Counted from the stretch's first letter, positions 35,848 to 46,254 are shown. The stretch is 64,000 bases of DNA from Buchananella hordeovulneris (GCF_001907235.1 NZ_MQVS01000007.1:62001-126000), one strand, 5' to 3'. Program-made: numbers and translations. The notes: generated by a model from the sequence alone, not told the origin.

Positions 35848-36548
35848 AGCACGATCCCACTTTCTCCCGGTTTCAACAGCAACGGTATGGCCGCCCACAC
35901 TTGCGTGGGGCCGCCGGGCGGGCTGGTGATGCGCACGCTGCCGCCGACGGCGCCCAGCCTTTCCCGCATGCCCGCCAGCCCGTGCCCGGGCACCAGGCGC
36001 GCCCCGCCGGGGCCGTCGTCGACCACCGACACCTGCAGATCTTGGCCTGCCGTCAGCAGCACCGTCACCTGGGCACCCGGCGCGTACTTGGCGGCGTTGT
36101 TGATGGCCTCGCAGGCGAAAAAGTAGGCAGCCGCCAGCACCCCCTCCGGTAGCGTGGGCAGCGGATGGGGGCACACGATGCGCACCTGGTTGGCGGCGTG
36201 CGAGGCCACCTCGCCCAGGGCCGCCGCCAGGCCTGCCTCCAGCAGCACCTGCGGATGAATGCCCCGCACCGTGGCGCGCAAAGACTCCAGGCCCGCCCGC
36301 AGGGCCTGCCCCGCCTCTGCCAGCAACTGCGCCAGCGCCGGATCGGCCGCCACCGCGGCGGCCAGGCGCGCCTCGCCGACCTTCATGGCGGCGGAGACGA
36401 AATACTGCTGCGCCCCGTCGTGCAGATCCCGTTCGATCCGCCGCCGCTCCACCTCGTAGGCCGCGACGATGACGCGCCGTGACTCGGCCAGCTCGGCCAG
36501 CGCGGCGCGCACATCCTGGTCCTGTGGGGAGCGACGGCGAAAGAACAT
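35844..36548 (-). CDS. Soluble sensor-less histidine kinase (HisKA_3)
   Basis: A 234-residue NarL-cognate kinase reduced to its core: phospho-acceptor His43 in ERDLHDGAQQ, DHp helices, then an HATPase domain with the N-box CEAINNAAKYA and glycine boxes VDDGPGG and GHGLAGMRERLG. There is no membrane segment or sensor domain, unlike typical members with several N-terminal helices. It could sense through the neighbouring ABC transporter, as transporter-coupled kinases do (inference). It is cotranscribed with and overlaps the response regulator. Confidence 0.88.
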   Translation of the reverse strand: MFFRRRSPQDQDVRAALAELAESRRVIVAAYEVERRRIERDLHDGAQQYFVSAAMKVGEARLAAAVAADPALAQLLAEAGQALRAGLESLRATVRGIHPQVLLEAGLAAALGEVASHAANQVRIVCPHPLPTLPEGVLAAAYFFACEAINNAAKYAPGAQVTVLLTAGQDLQVSVVDDGPGGARLVPGHGLAGMRERLGAVGGSVRITSPPGGPTQVWAAIPLLLKPGESGIVL

Positions 36549-36581
36549 GCAGCCAGCCTAGTGTTCGCCGTTGGCGGGCGA

Positions 36582-36601
36582 AGGTAGAGCTAGCTCTACC
36601 T
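36582..36601. promoter_or_regulatory. Perfect 20-bp palindrome between the kinase and exporter genes
   Basis: AGGTAGAGCTAGCTCTACCT is self-complementary over all 20 bases and lies 34 bases upstream of the kinase start and 55 bases upstream of the ABC ATPase start. It is the obvious candidate operator for the NarL-type regulator or another repressor, and could control both directions. Confidence 0.65.
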
Positions 36602-36656
36602 AAAGGCGACAGCGGGCACGGTGGTCCCCGCGCGGCAGTCGGGCTGAAATATTGCT

Positions 36657-37364
36657 ATGAACATCGCACCTACTTCCCACTCCCTGTTGGCTACTGACAA
36701 CGTCAGCAAGAGCTTCGGCACGGTCAAGGCCCTCGCCGGGGTGAGCCTGACTATCGCGGCGGGGGAAAGCGTGGCCATCATGGGGCCTTCCGGCTCCGGG
36801 AAGTCCACGCTGCTGCACTGCTTGTCCGGTGTGTTGCTGCCGGACCACGGCACGGTCACCTTCGCGGGCACTGCGTTGTCTGCCCTCGCCGACAAGGCCC
36901 GCTCGGCCACCCGGCTGCGCGAGTTCGGCTTCGTCTTCCAGGACGGCCAGCTGTTGCCCGAGCTGCCCGCGCGCGAGAATGTTGCCCTGCCGCTGCTGCT
37001 GACCGGCACCCGCCGGCGGGCGGCCCTCCGCCACGCTGACGAGCTTCTCGCCAGCCTCGGCCTGGGGGAGCTGCGCCATCGCCGCCCCGGCGACATGTCG
37101 GGTGGGCAAGCCCAGCGGGTGGCGATTGCGCGGGCGCTGGCCGTCAGTCCGCAGGTCATCTTCGCTGACGAGCCGACCGGCGCGTTGGACCAAGCCACCG
37201 GTCACGAAATGATGCAGGTGTTGACGGCCACCATCAACCGCATCGGCGCTAGCTTGGTGATGGTGACGCACGACCGGGAGGTGGCGCGCTGGTGCTCGCG
37301 GCTCATCGAGATCCGCGACGGGATCGTGCACACCGACCAGCTGGTGGCGGAGGTGGCCCGATGA
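36657..37364 (+). CDS. ABC transporter ATPase (LolD/MacB/BceA class)
   Basis: A 235-residue ATPase: Walker A GPSGSGKST, Q-loop FVFQDGQLLPEL, signature MSGGQAQR, Walker B VIFADEPTGALD and H-loop MVTHDRE. The EPTGALD sequence places it with antimicrobial-peptide and lipoprotein exporters. Its stop overlaps the permease start (ATGA). It is transcribed divergently from the NarL-type two-component pair. Confidence 0.92.
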   Translation: MNIAPTSHSLLATDNVSKSFGTVKALAGVSLTIAAGESVAIMGPSGSGKSTLLHCLSGVLLPDHGTVTFAGTALSALADKARSATRLREFGFVFQDGQLLPELPARENVALPLLLTGTRRRAALRHADELLASLGLGELRHRRPGDMSGGQAQRVAIARALAVSPQVIFADEPTGALDQATGHEMMQVLTATINRIGASLVMVTHDREVARWCSRLIEIRDGIVHTDQLVAEVAR

Positions 37365-38812
37365 GTGCCACCGTGACTGCCGCTTCCCCGACTGGCGGCG
37401 CGACCGGCCTGTTCGGCCTGACCCTGCACCTGACGCGGGCTCGCTTCCGGGCGCGGCAGGGCGAGACATTGCTCTACCTGGCCTCCACGCTCGCTTTCGC
37501 AGTGTGCGGCCTGGCGAGCCTGACCGTGGCGGCCGGCGCCTGGATGTTCCGCCAGCGTTCCCAGCACCCCACCGGTCTGCTCGCGCAGGCGGTGGCGGAG
37601 GAGCCAACGATGCAGACGGTGCTGGACTTCTACTTCGTGTTGGCGCTCGTGGCCTGCGCCCTGCTTATCCCGACGACGATCGCGCTGGCTAAGGCCGCGG
37701 CCGTCCTCGGGGCGCGGGGCCGGGAGCAGCGGCTGGCCGTGCTGCGGCTGGTGGGGCTGTCCGCGCGGGAGGTCACCCGCATGTCCCTGGTCGACACTCT
37801 CATCCAGGTCACGGCCGGGTTGGCTCTCGGGGTCCTCGGCTACCTGCTGACCTTCTCCTTGTGGAGCAACCTAAGCATGCAGGGAATGCCCATCGCGCCG
37901 CGGGAGATGCTGCTGCCGTGGTGGCTGGCGGCCGCCGTGTGGCTCACGGTTACGGCGGTGGGGTTGGCGGCCAGCTGGTGGGGCCTGCGTCAGGTCCGCA
38001 TCTCGCCGTTGGGTGTCTCGCGACTCGCCAGCAACCCCCTGCTGGCCTGGTGGCGCCTGGGGGTGCTGGTGGCGGTTATCTTCGTCGCCCTCGTTGCCCC
38101 GTCGCTGATGCAACTGGACGACCAGATCGCGGGGGTGGTCATCTTCGGGGCCATCGTGCTGGCCGTCGTCATCGGGGTGAACATCGCCGCCCCCTTCGTG
38201 TTGCAGCAGGTGGCGCGGGCCGTGGTTCGCTTCCTGCCCCCGGCGGGCATGTGGGCGGCCCGGCGCGTGGTGGCCAACCCGCGCGAGACCTGGGGGCGGG
38301 TCAGCACCGTCGGCCTGCTGGCGTTGATCGCTGCCTTCATGGCCCGCATGCCTTTGACCTTCAACCAAAACATGCAGGGGGCGGCCCGGACGTTCGCCGA
38401 GCAGAGTCAGAACGACATGACCACGGGAGCCATGATCACCTTGGGGGTGGGGCTGGTGGTGGCCGCCATCAGCATCCTCATCTCGCAGGCCTCCGCCATC
38501 TTTGAACGCGCCAACCAGAGCTACGCCCTGACCAATATGGGAGCCTCGCCCGGCTACCTCACGCGGGTGCGGTGGCTGGAGGTCATGGCGCCCCTGGCCC
38601 TGGCCCTGCTGGCCGGTTACGGCTTGGGCTACCTGCTGGCGGCTCCGCTGGTGCGCAGTGCGATCGAGTTTGGTTACTACGCGGGAGCGCACGCGGCGGG
38701 AGCAGTAGTCGCCACGTTGGTGTTCGGCTGGCTGTTGGGAGCAGTCGCCCTCGTGGCCTGCCAGCCGCTGCAGCGCCGGGTGTTGGCCGAGCGGCGCCGC
38801 GGCAACGACTAA
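37361..38812 (+). CDS. FtsX-type ABC permease
   Basis: A 483-residue permease with roughly eight to ten hydrophobic segments, including the FtsX-like pattern near 90-190 (FYFVLALVACALLIPTTIAL, LAVLRLVGLSAREVTRMSLV) and again at the C-terminus (LTNMGASPGYLTRVRWLEVM). Two FtsX modules resemble BceB-like or multidrug permeases. The start is ATG 37361 by the four-base overlap with the ATPase; the longer frame to 37292 is shadow. Probable role: resistance to, or export of, an envelope-active compound, under the adjacent two-component system. Confidence 0.88.
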   Translation: MSATVTAASPTGGATGLFGLTLHLTRARFRARQGETLLYLASTLAFAVCGLASLTVAAGAWMFRQRSQHPTGLLAQAVAEEPTMQTVLDFYFVLALVACALLIPTTIALAKAAAVLGARGREQRLAVLRLVGLSAREVTRMSLVDTLIQVTAGLALGVLGYLLTFSLWSNLSMQGMPIAPREMLLPWWLAAAVWLTVTAVGLAASWWGLRQVRISPLGVSRLASNPLLAWWRLGVLVAVIFVALVAPSLMQLDDQIAGVVIFGAIVLAVVIGVNIAAPFVLQQVARAVVRFLPPAGMWAARRVVANPRETWGRVSTVGLLALIAAFMARMPLTFNQNMQGAARTFAEQSQNDMTTGAMITLGVGLVVAAISILISQASAIFERANQSYALTNMGASPGYLTRVRWLEVMAPLALALLAGYGLGYLLAAPLVRSAIEFGYYAGAHAAGAVVATLVFGWLLGAVALVACQPLQRRVLAERRRGND

Positions 38813-38819
38813 TGGGTAC

Positions 38820-38850
38820 TGTGCCCGCCAGTTGCCAACTGGCGGGCACA
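38820..38850. terminator. Bidirectional terminator
   Basis: TGTGCCCGCCAGTTG and CAACTGGCGGGCACA are exact complements with one base between them (effective loop 3-5), located between convergent permease and SGNH genes. Confidence 0.8.
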
Positions 38851-38881
38851 GACCTGCGGGGGCGGGGCCAGCCCGCTGCTG

Positions 38882-39745
38882 CTAGTCGAGGAAGGTGGCC
38901 GGGGCGACTGGCACTAGGCGGGGATGGGAGGGTTGGGGCGCCTTGCCCGGGCGGCGACGGGTAAGGTGCCGTCGCAGCCACGGCCCCACGTCCCGGCGGA
39001 GCCAGCGGACATTTTCCCGCCACGGTAGGCGGACGACGGCGTCCGCGGGGCGGGCGGCCCATTCGTGGCGATCGTCGGCCAAGCCGAGGGCCTCTAGCGC
39101 CGCCCGCGTGACTATTTTGTGGCCCCGGGTGGACAAGTGGATATGGTCCGGGGCCCAAGCTCGCCAATCTTTGAGGGAGGGGATTAGCCACTTGTCGAGC
39201 AGTCGGACGTCGCGCCGCTCGGCGATGGCTCGCACCCCCTCGCTGAGGGCGACGAAACGGTGGTCAAGGAGCGACAACAGGGGGGAATCACTGCAGTCGA
39301 CGTAGGTGCCGAGGAGTACCTCAGCACCCGTGTCGCGGGCCCGGGCCACGGCGGTGTCCAACTGCTGCAGCAGGGGACGGGCGCTAAAACGGGGCCGGAG
39401 GGCATCGTTGCCGCCCCCCACGATGGAGATAAGGTGCCCGGAGAGGTCCAAGGCCTGCGGCAGCTGCACCTGCGTGATGTTGGCCATCAGCCGCCCGCTG
39501 ACGGCCAAGTTGGCGTACTGCAGCGGTGGCAGTCCGGCGGCCAGTCGCTGCGCGGACAGCTCCACCGCCAGGCGATCGGCCCAGCCTCGCATGACCCCGG
39601 AGGGACGAGGATCGATCATCCCGTCGGTAAAAGAATCCCCCACCGCGATGTAGCGCTCGATGTTTGCCAGTTCCAGGGGCGCGCCGGTGCGACCGAACCG
39701 CACCTTCCCGTCGGGGCGGGGGGAGCCCCAGTACAGCTCGCTCAC
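38882..39745 (-). CDS. SGNH/GDSL-type esterase
   Basis: 287 residues from GTG 39745, which overlaps the ung stop (GTGA); a TTG four codons earlier is also in frame. Block I is [12 protein letters not shown] (Ser38), block [15 protein letters not shown] with the GxND asparagine, and the catalytic Asp/His pair is [10 protein letters not shown]. The C-terminal 60 residues are basic and proline-rich. There is no signal peptide, so it is probably a cytoplasmic esterase or deacylase of unknown substrate. Cotranscribed with ung. Confidence 0.85.
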   Translation of the reverse strand: MSELYWGSPRPDGKVRFGRTGAPLELANIERYIAVGDSFTDGMIDPRPSGVMRGWADRLAVELSAQRLAAGLPPLQYANLAVSGRLMANITQVQLPQALDLSGHLISIVGGGNDALRPRFSARPLLQQLDTAVARARDTGAEVLLGTYVDCSDSPLLSLLDHRFVALSEGVRAIAERRDVRLLDKWLIPSLKDWRAWAPDHIHLSTRGHKIVTRAALEALGLADDRHEWAARPADAVVRLPWRENVRWLRRDVGPWLRRHLTRRRPGKAPQPSHPRLVPVAPATFLD

Positions 39746-40419
39746 GGCAGCGACCAATCGATGGGGTCGGCACCTTGGCGTGCCAGGGCGGCGTTGGCGG
39801 CACTGAAGGGCCGGGAGCCGAAGAAACCGCGGGAGGCAGACAAGGGGGAGGGGTGCGGTGAGGCAATGATCGGCGTTTCGCCCAGCAGCGGGGTGAGGCT
39901 TTGGGCCGGCCTACCCCACAGGATCGCCACCAGCGGCCCGCCCCGCGCCACCAGCGCCCGGATGGCGGCGTCGGTGATTTTTTCCCAGCCGCGTCCTTGG
40001 TGGGAGCCGGCCTTGCCGGGTTGCACCGTCAGGCTGCGGTTGAGCAGGACGACGCCCTGGCGGGTCCAGGGGGTTAGGTCGCCACTGGTGGGCATGGGGC
40101 AGCCAATGTCGGCCACTAGCTCTTTATAGATGTTGGCGAGCGAGCGGGGCAGGGCCACCCCCGGGTGGACTGAGAAAGACAGGCCCATGGCGTGCCCAGG
40201 GGTGGGGTAGGGGTCCTGTCCGACAATGAGCACCCGCGCGGCCGCCAAGGGTTCAACGAACGCGCGCAGCACATCGGGGCCGGGCGGCAAGTAGCCGCGT
40301 CCGGCCTGCACTTCGGCGCGGAGAAAGTCACCCATGGCCCGGATATCGGGCTCGACGTCAGCGAGGGCCTGCGCCCAGTCGGGGGCAATGAGGCTGGTGA
40401 GCGGGGGTAAAGAGTTCAC
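39742..40419 (-). CDS. ung: Uracil-DNA glycosylase, family 1
   Basis: A 225-residue enzyme excising uracil from DNA. The catalytic water-activating motif is [18 protein letters not shown] (Asp69), and the leucine-loop motif is [12 protein letters not shown]. The GTG at 40419 is preferred over the frame opening at 40515, because TACGCT lies exactly six bases upstream and homologs begin near this point. It overlaps the SGNH gene downstream. Confidence 0.93.
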   Translation of the reverse strand: MNSLPPLTSLIAPDWAQALADVEPDIRAMGDFLRAEVQAGRGYLPPGPDVLRAFVEPLAAARVLIVGQDPYPTPGHAMGLSFSVHPGVALPRSLANIYKELVADIGCPMPTSGDLTPWTRQGVVLLNRSLTVQPGKAGSHQGRGWEKITDAAIRALVARGGPLVAILWGRPAQSLTPLLGETPIIASPHPSPLSASRGFFGSRPFSAANAALARQGADPIDWSLP

Positions 40420-40425
40420 CTGGTA

Positions 40426-40431
40426 AGCGTA
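40426..40431 (-). promoter_or_regulatory. -10 box of leaderless ung
   Basis: On the minus strand TACGCT, six bases, GTG. Confidence 0.5.
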
Positions 40432-40495
40432 GAGGTAGACCGAGTCAGGTCGCAGGTGATTGCGTGCCTCACAGCGGAAATGGGGGTAGGCGCGG

Positions 40496-40501
40496 TATGG
40501 T
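40496..40501 (+). promoter_or_regulatory. -10 box of the leaderless LytR_C gene
   Basis: TATGGT, six bases, GTG 40508. It supports that start over the ATG five codons later. Confidence 0.5.
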
Positions 40502-40507
40502 CCAGGA

Positions 40508-41140
40508 GTGAGCAACTACCAGATGGACGAGTTCGACCACGTCTCTGACGATCAGCCGGAGGGTGTCCACCGTGCGCCGGAGCCCTGGTGGCGGCCATTG
40601 CTGCCGTACTTGGCGGTAATTATTTTGATTCCGTTGCTGGCCTGGGGAGCAGTAGCGATGCTGTCGAAGTCGGGCGATCAGCCGACGGCAGGCGGCGGAG
40701 CGGCTGGCGTGCAAACGGCCCCGGCCGCGGACGACGGCGCGTCCCAGTCCGTACCTGCGCCCGCCACGGAGCAGGCAACGGCCCCGGAGCAGGCACCGGC
40801 AACGACGGCCCCCGCCCCGCCCCCGGAGCAGACGCCGACTCCTAGCGCCCCGGAGGGCGTGAATTACGAATCGCAGGTGGCGGTCTACAACGCGGCGGGC
40901 ATCCAGGGGATGGCAGCAGCTGCGGTCGAGACTATTGCAGAGGCAGGCTTCGCCAACGGTAGTGCCACCAACTTCGACAAGGAATCCCCGGAGGCCAATA
41001 CGGTCTACTACGCCTCCGCAGAGCACGCCGCGGCGGCGCAGGAGATCGCTACCGCGCTCGGCATCGGCAACGTGGTGGAGGATGCTTCCATCGCCTCTTC
41101 CACCCCGATCGCGGTAGTGCTGGTAGAGGATTTCCGCTAG
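40508..41140 (+). CDS. LytR_C-domain membrane protein
   Basis: 210 residues. A short acidic cytoplasmic head, one membrane helix (about 33-52, [19 protein letters not shown]), a Pro/Ala/Thr-rich extracellular linker, then a LytR C-terminal domain ([20 protein letters not shown] ... [20 protein letters not shown]). LytR_C domains occur at the end of wall-teichoic/arabinogalactan ligases and alone in membrane proteins of actinobacteria; the function alone is unknown. It ends in a T-tailed terminator and precedes groEL. Confidence 0.82.
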   Translation: MSNYQMDEFDHVSDDQPEGVHRAPEPWWRPLLPYLAVIILIPLLAWGAVAMLSKSGDQPTAGGGAAGVQTAPAADDGASQSVPAPATEQATAPEQAPATTAPAPPPEQTPTPSAPEGVNYESQVAVYNAAGIQGMAAAAVETIAEAGFANGSATNFDKESPEANTVYYASAEHAAAAQEIATALGIGNVVEDASIASSTPIAVVLVEDFR

Positions 41141-41154
41141 TTTTCTAGGCGAGG

Positions 41155-41183
41155 TGGGCGGGCCGATGGGCCCGCCCATTTTG
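41155..41183 (+). terminator. Intrinsic terminator with T tail
   Basis: A 10-bp stem TGGGCGGGCC/GGCCCGCCCA with a 4-base loop, followed by TTTTG. Confidence 0.85.
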
Positions 41184-41211
41184 TGTCTGGCTGCGCCGCA
41201 CGCGAACGGCG

Positions 41212-41238
41212 CTTGCACTCGCGGCCGCAGAGTGCCAG
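41212..41238 (+). promoter_or_regulatory. Second, degenerate CIRCE element
   Basis: CTTGCACTC-N9-GAGTGCCAG keeps the GCACTC/GAGTGC core and the 9-base spacer of CIRCE; each arm matches 7 of 9 consensus bases. It lies just upstream of the better copy. Confidence 0.6.
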
Positions 41239-41246
41239 AGTTGGGG

Positions 41247-41273
41247 TTAGCACTCCCCGGGTGGGAGTGACAA
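41247..41273 (+). promoter_or_regulatory. CIRCE element (HrcA operator) of groEL
   Basis: TTAGCACTC-N9-GAGTGACAA, 17 of 18 arm bases matching the CIRCE consensus TTAGCACTC-N9-GAGTGCTAA. HrcA repression of groEL is expected; hrcA is not in this window. Confidence 0.92.
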
Positions 41274-41385
41274 GATTCCCACAGGTTGGGGTGTGAGGTG
41301 CAGGCGCGCGGTCGATAGGCAGTGCGGCTACATCGTCCGTCGCGGGCACCCCCCAGCTGCCCACCGCCGACGTGAAGGAACGTAG

Positions 41386-43017
<1,632 letters not shown>

Positions 43018-43032
43018 TAGCTGACCACTTGC

Positions 43033-43063
43033 GGGCGGGGTGGGCCGATGGCCCGCCCCGCCC
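43033..43063. terminator. groEL terminator, shared with the WXG100 gene
   Basis: GGGCGGGGTGGGCC pairs with GGCCCGCCCCGCCC around loop GAT (14 bp, one G/T pair) between two convergent genes. Confidence 0.8.
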
Positions 43064-43069
43064 TTGCCT

Positions 43070-43360
43070 TTAGCTGCCGGAGAAGGTCTGCACCGCGAGG
43101 TCTTCGACAGATGCGTATTCGCTGGCAACTTGATCCAACGCCTCAGTGATGTTAGTCAAGTTGGTTTCCACCTGCGTTTGGGTGGCCTTCCACTCTTGGG
43201 CCAGGGCGGCAAAGGCAGACGAGGCCGCTCCGCTCCACGAGCTCTGCAAGGCCGTGAGTTGTCCCATCATGGAGCTCACCTCGGCCTCGACGGCGGCGAT
43301 AGTGGCGCGCATTCGGACGGCGGTTTGTGTGACTTCGACTGAGTCGACTTCGTAACGCAT
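43070..43360 (-). CDS. Orphan WXG100/ESAT-6-like protein
   Basis: A 96-residue helical-hairpin protein with the hallmark turn at Trp42-Ser-Gly44 (SSWSG). The C-terminal half shows the expected hydrophobic periodicity, and no signal peptide is present, so export would need a type VII (ESX/Yuk) machine. No EccC-like ATPase or other ESX gene is in the window. ATG 43360 (MRYEVDSVEV) is preferred to the codon three residues earlier, since AGGAAAGG lies upstream. It follows the HD-like gene at 64 bases, with a small hairpin between. Confidence 0.82.
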   Translation of the reverse strand: MRYEVDSVEVTQTAVRMRATIAAVEAEVSSMMGQLTALQSSWSGAASSAFAALAQEWKATQTQVETNLTNITEALDQVASEYASVEDLAVQTFSGS

Positions 43361-43383
43361 AGAGAGCACCTTTCCTGCACGGT

Positions 43384-43400
43384 GCCACGCAGTTCGTGGC
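43384..43400 (-). promoter_or_regulatory. Small hairpin upstream of the WXG100 gene
   Basis: GCCACG-N5-CGTGGC, a 6-bp stem in the 64-base gap after the HD-like gene; a weak terminator or leader element. Confidence 0.3.
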
Positions 43401-43424
43401 TGTTGCTCACGTTACGGGTGGCCC

Positions 43425-44579
43425 CTACAGGTCGGGAACTCCAAAGAGCGAGTTGGTGGATAAGTCCGGATCATCCGAAGCTGTGGATGACTGTTCGCGG
43501 GCGGGGCGCACCATCTCGCGGCGCCCCAAGCGCGCCGCGGCTATCTGATCGGCGATCGAAGCGCCCATGTCTGCCTCATCGTCCTGCCACTCACCCTCCG
43601 GCTGGGCGGACGGTGCCTCCGGCTCCTTGTCCGGGCGGGGCGGGGTGCGGCGGCCCGGTTCGATGTCCTCCAAGCATGATTCCAGGGTTGAAGACCACGG
43701 ATCGTTGGGGCGCCGCGGAGCCGGGGAGGGGTCGGGGGTGGAGCGGCCCGCACGGGGCGAGCTAAGTACCGACAGGCCGAACGGGCTGGTCAACGGGTCG
43801 GCGTCCGGTAGGCGGGGCATCGGCACCGGAGTGCTGGGTCCCGGTGTGGCCCCGCACGGCCGCGGCACCTCGGCCGCTAGCTCGCCTGTCGGATCCAGTT
43901 TTTGTAGCTGCGCCGTGGCTTTGGCGCGCTCAGACTCAAGGTTTTCGCGCGCGGCGGTCTCCCATTCGCGGGCCACCGCCGTGAGATACAGGTGCGGGCG
44001 GGCCAGCAGTCGGTCTATGAAATCCAGCCGCCACACAAGGAAATGCAGCTCCGGCACCCCCGCGTACTCCTCCCCGACCTGCTTGCGGTACTCCCGATAC
44101 CGTTGCGGGGCGCTACGCAGGACGGCGTGTTCGGCGTCGTGCAGGGCGGCAACATCGAAGTCGTGCTGGGGGCAGTGCGGTACTTGCTCGATCAGGTGCG
44201 CGATGTAGGTAACTAGCACCTCGTCCAGGCCTAGCGCCGTTAGCTCGGTGCGCGCCAGGGCCGCCGACGCGGCATAGTTTTCGCCGAACCGCAGCGGGTT
44301 GCCGCCCAGGTGGGGCACCTCAAAGACCGCGCCGTGATACCAGGCGGCCACCCGCAGCGCCTCCGGGTGGTGGGAGGACTCAGCCAGTTCGTCCAGGCGA
44401 GCCAACACTGCCTGCAGGTGCTTGATCGTGTGGAACTTGCGCGGAGGGGCACACCACCGCTCCAGCAGGCGGGCACCAGTCTTAGCAACAGCGGACTCGT
44501 CACTCGCCCCCAGGGTTCGCATCGAGCGAATGAAGGCGGGTAACAACCACTCGGGTACGCAGCGCGCTTCGTTATCCAT
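43425..44579 (-). CDS. HD-like phosphohydrolase with long C-terminal extension
   Basis: 384 residues. Residues 1-205 match the layout of the COG4339 predicted HD phosphohydrolases: KFHTIKHLQAVLARLDEL (His50, His54), AWYHGAVFEV (usually WFHD-x-VY), the FGENYAASAA block, and YREYRKQVGEEYAGVPELHF with RLLARPHLYLTA. The HD doublet is His82-Gly83, so a metal ligand may be lost; other His-Asp pairs at 139-140 and 147-148 exist. Residues about 225-384 are Pro/Ser/Asp-rich and disordered, absent from usual members. ATG 44579 is chosen; it follows the kinase stop by 49 bases, so this gene may belong to the two-component operon. Confidence 0.65.
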   Translation of the reverse strand: MDNEARCVPEWLLPAFIRSMRTLGASDESAVAKTGARLLERWCAPPRKFHTIKHLQAVLARLDELAESSHHPEALRVAAWYHGAVFEVPHLGGNPLRFGENYAASAALARTELTALGLDEVLVTYIAHLIEQVPHCPQHDFDVAALHDAEHAVLRSAPQRYREYRKQVGEEYAGVPELHFLVWRLDFIDRLLARPHLYLTAVAREWETAARENLESERAKATAQLQKLDPTGELAAEVPRPCGATPGPSTPVPMPRLPDADPLTSPFGLSVLSSPRAGRSTPDPSPAPRRPNDPWSSTLESCLEDIEPGRRTPPRPDKEPEAPSAQPEGEWQDDEADMGASIADQIAAARLGRREMVRPAREQSSTASDDPDLSTNSLFGVPDL

Positions 44580-44628
44580 AACAGCGTCCAAATATGCGCC
44601 CGATTGGCGCGCTTGTCCAGTTGCCACC

Positions 44629-46254
44629 TTAAGAACGTGGCGCACGCCGCGACAGCGAGGGGCCTGCCAGCGGTACTTCCACGCGCATGGTGGCGCCGCC
44701 ACCTGGCGTGTCCAGCACCCGAATGGTGCCGTCATGGCTGCGCAAGATGGCCACCACGATGGCTAGCCCGAGGCCGGAGCCGCCCGACTCCCGGGAGCGG
44801 GAGGCGTCCGTCCGGTAGAAGCGCTCAAAGACCCGTTCACGCGCCTCCTGGGCGATCCCCGGGCCGTGGTCGCGGACCTCGATGACCCCGAGCCCACCCC
44901 GCCGCCCCACGGCGATCTCGACGGGAGAACCTGCTGGCGTGTGGCGGATGACGTTGCCGAGCAAATTGGTGATGACCTGGGTCAGACGGTCGGCGTCGGC
45001 CACCGCCACCGGGGCGCTGGAGCCCGGCACGGTCTGGAGGGGGTCGTCGACCCCCGTGACGGTCCCGGGGGCTAGGGGGGCGGCGTTGTCTGGCAACACG
45101 ACCAGCTCCACCGGCCGCGAGGAATCCAACACCCGCAGATCCATGACTCCGCGTGCCGCTAGGCGCCGCAGGTCGATCCGTTCGAACTTCATCTCGCTGC
45201 CTTCGCCCAGGCGAGCCAGCTTCAGAAGGTCTTCCACCAGCCCACCCATGCGTTGGGCCTCAGACTCTATGCGGGCCATGGCCTGGCTGACGTTACCCGC
45301 GGGGATGCCGCCGATGCGATAGAGCTCCGCGTAGCCGCGCACCGTCGCCAGCGGGGTGCGCAGCTCGTGCGAGGCGTCGGAGACGAACTGCTGCATCTGC
45401 TGCCGCGCCCGCGTCTCCGATTCAAAGGACTCTTCGATCCGCTCTAGCATCATGTTGAGCGACCGCGACAGGGAGCCGACCTCGGTGGTGGTTGGTTCGC
45501 CTTCGATGCGGGTGGATAGGTCACCGCCCGCGATCTTGCCTGCCACCTCCTCGATCTCGCGGAGCGGACGTAAGGAGCGTCGCACCAGGTAGGACGCGGA
45601 GACGATACCGGCCAGCAGGATCCCGCCGGAGATGAAGGTCAGGGTGAGGGCGGCGCGGGCGACGTGGGCACGGCTGGGGGCAGTGGACAACGCCACCGTT
45701 ACCGAGCCGCGCGCGGCACCCGGCGAGGCGGGTTGCAGGGGCAGGGTCACGGCTCGCCAGGTCTTGCCGGGAGTGTCGGTCTCCAGCGTGAAGGGGCGCA
45801 GCCCCCCCACCTGCACCAGCTCCTCCTGCGCCTCGGCATAGGTTTTCTCCACCCGTTTGGGGCGCCCCTGGGCCTTGGCGACCGGTCCCCAGACGTAGTC
45901 GCGCGTCCCCACATTGTCGATGGTCACCGAGTAGTAGTAGTCGTTGGGGACCTGCGCCTGGCCTCCCTGTGGATAGAGATTGACCGCCAGCTGCGCGACC
46001 TCCTGGGCCGTGGCGCTGAGCTTCTCATCTAGGGCGCGTCGCTGAAAGGTGTCGATGAGTTGCACGGTCAGCACAGAAACGAACGCTAGCCCGAGGGCGA
46101 GCAGCCCGGTGGTGACAGCGACGAGGCGCTGGGCTAAGGGGCGGGCATGCCACTCGGAGCGGGCCGCCCCCACCGGGGCACGCGTGCCGCGGGGGCGGAC
46201 GGCGCGCCCCGGTGGGGTGGCGGGGGTGGGGGAGGGCGGAGGGGGTTGGGTCAT
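44629..46254 (-). CDS. Two-component sensor histidine kinase
   Basis: 541 residues. A Pro-rich cytoplasmic head, membrane helix 1 (43-66), extracellular sensor domain (67-200), membrane helix 2 (201-224), HAMP, HisKA with His296 in SDASHELRTPL, and HATPase with N-box ITNLLGNVIRHT and DHGPGI, GSGLGLAIV. The architecture is that of MprB/TrcS/TcrY-like actinobacterial kinases. Start overlaps the response regulator stop (ATGA). The signal is unknown; envelope stress is the usual theme in this class. Confidence 0.93.
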   Translation of the reverse strand: MTQPPPPSPTPATPPGRAVRPRGTRAPVGAARSEWHARPLAQRLVAVTTGLLALGLAFVSVLTVQLIDTFQRRALDEKLSATAQEVAQLAVNLYPQGGQAQVPNDYYYSVTIDNVGTRDYVWGPVAKAQGRPKRVEKTYAEAQEELVQVGGLRPFTLETDTPGKTWRAVTLPLQPASPGAARGSVTVALSTAPSRAHVARAALTLTFISGGILLAGIVSASYLVRRSLRPLREIEEVAGKIAGGDLSTRIEGEPTTTEVGSLSRSLNMMLERIEESFESETRARQQMQQFVSDASHELRTPLATVRGYAELYRIGGIPAGNVSQAMARIESEAQRMGGLVEDLLKLARLGEGSEMKFERIDLRRLAARGVMDLRVLDSSRPVELVVLPDNAAPLAPGTVTGVDDPLQTVPGSSAPVAVADADRLTQVITNLLGNVIRHTPAGSPVEIAVGRRGGLGVIEVRDHGPGIAQEARERVFERFYRTDASRSRESGGSGLGLAIVVAILRSHDGTIRVLDTPGGGATMRVEVPLAGPSLSRRAPRS

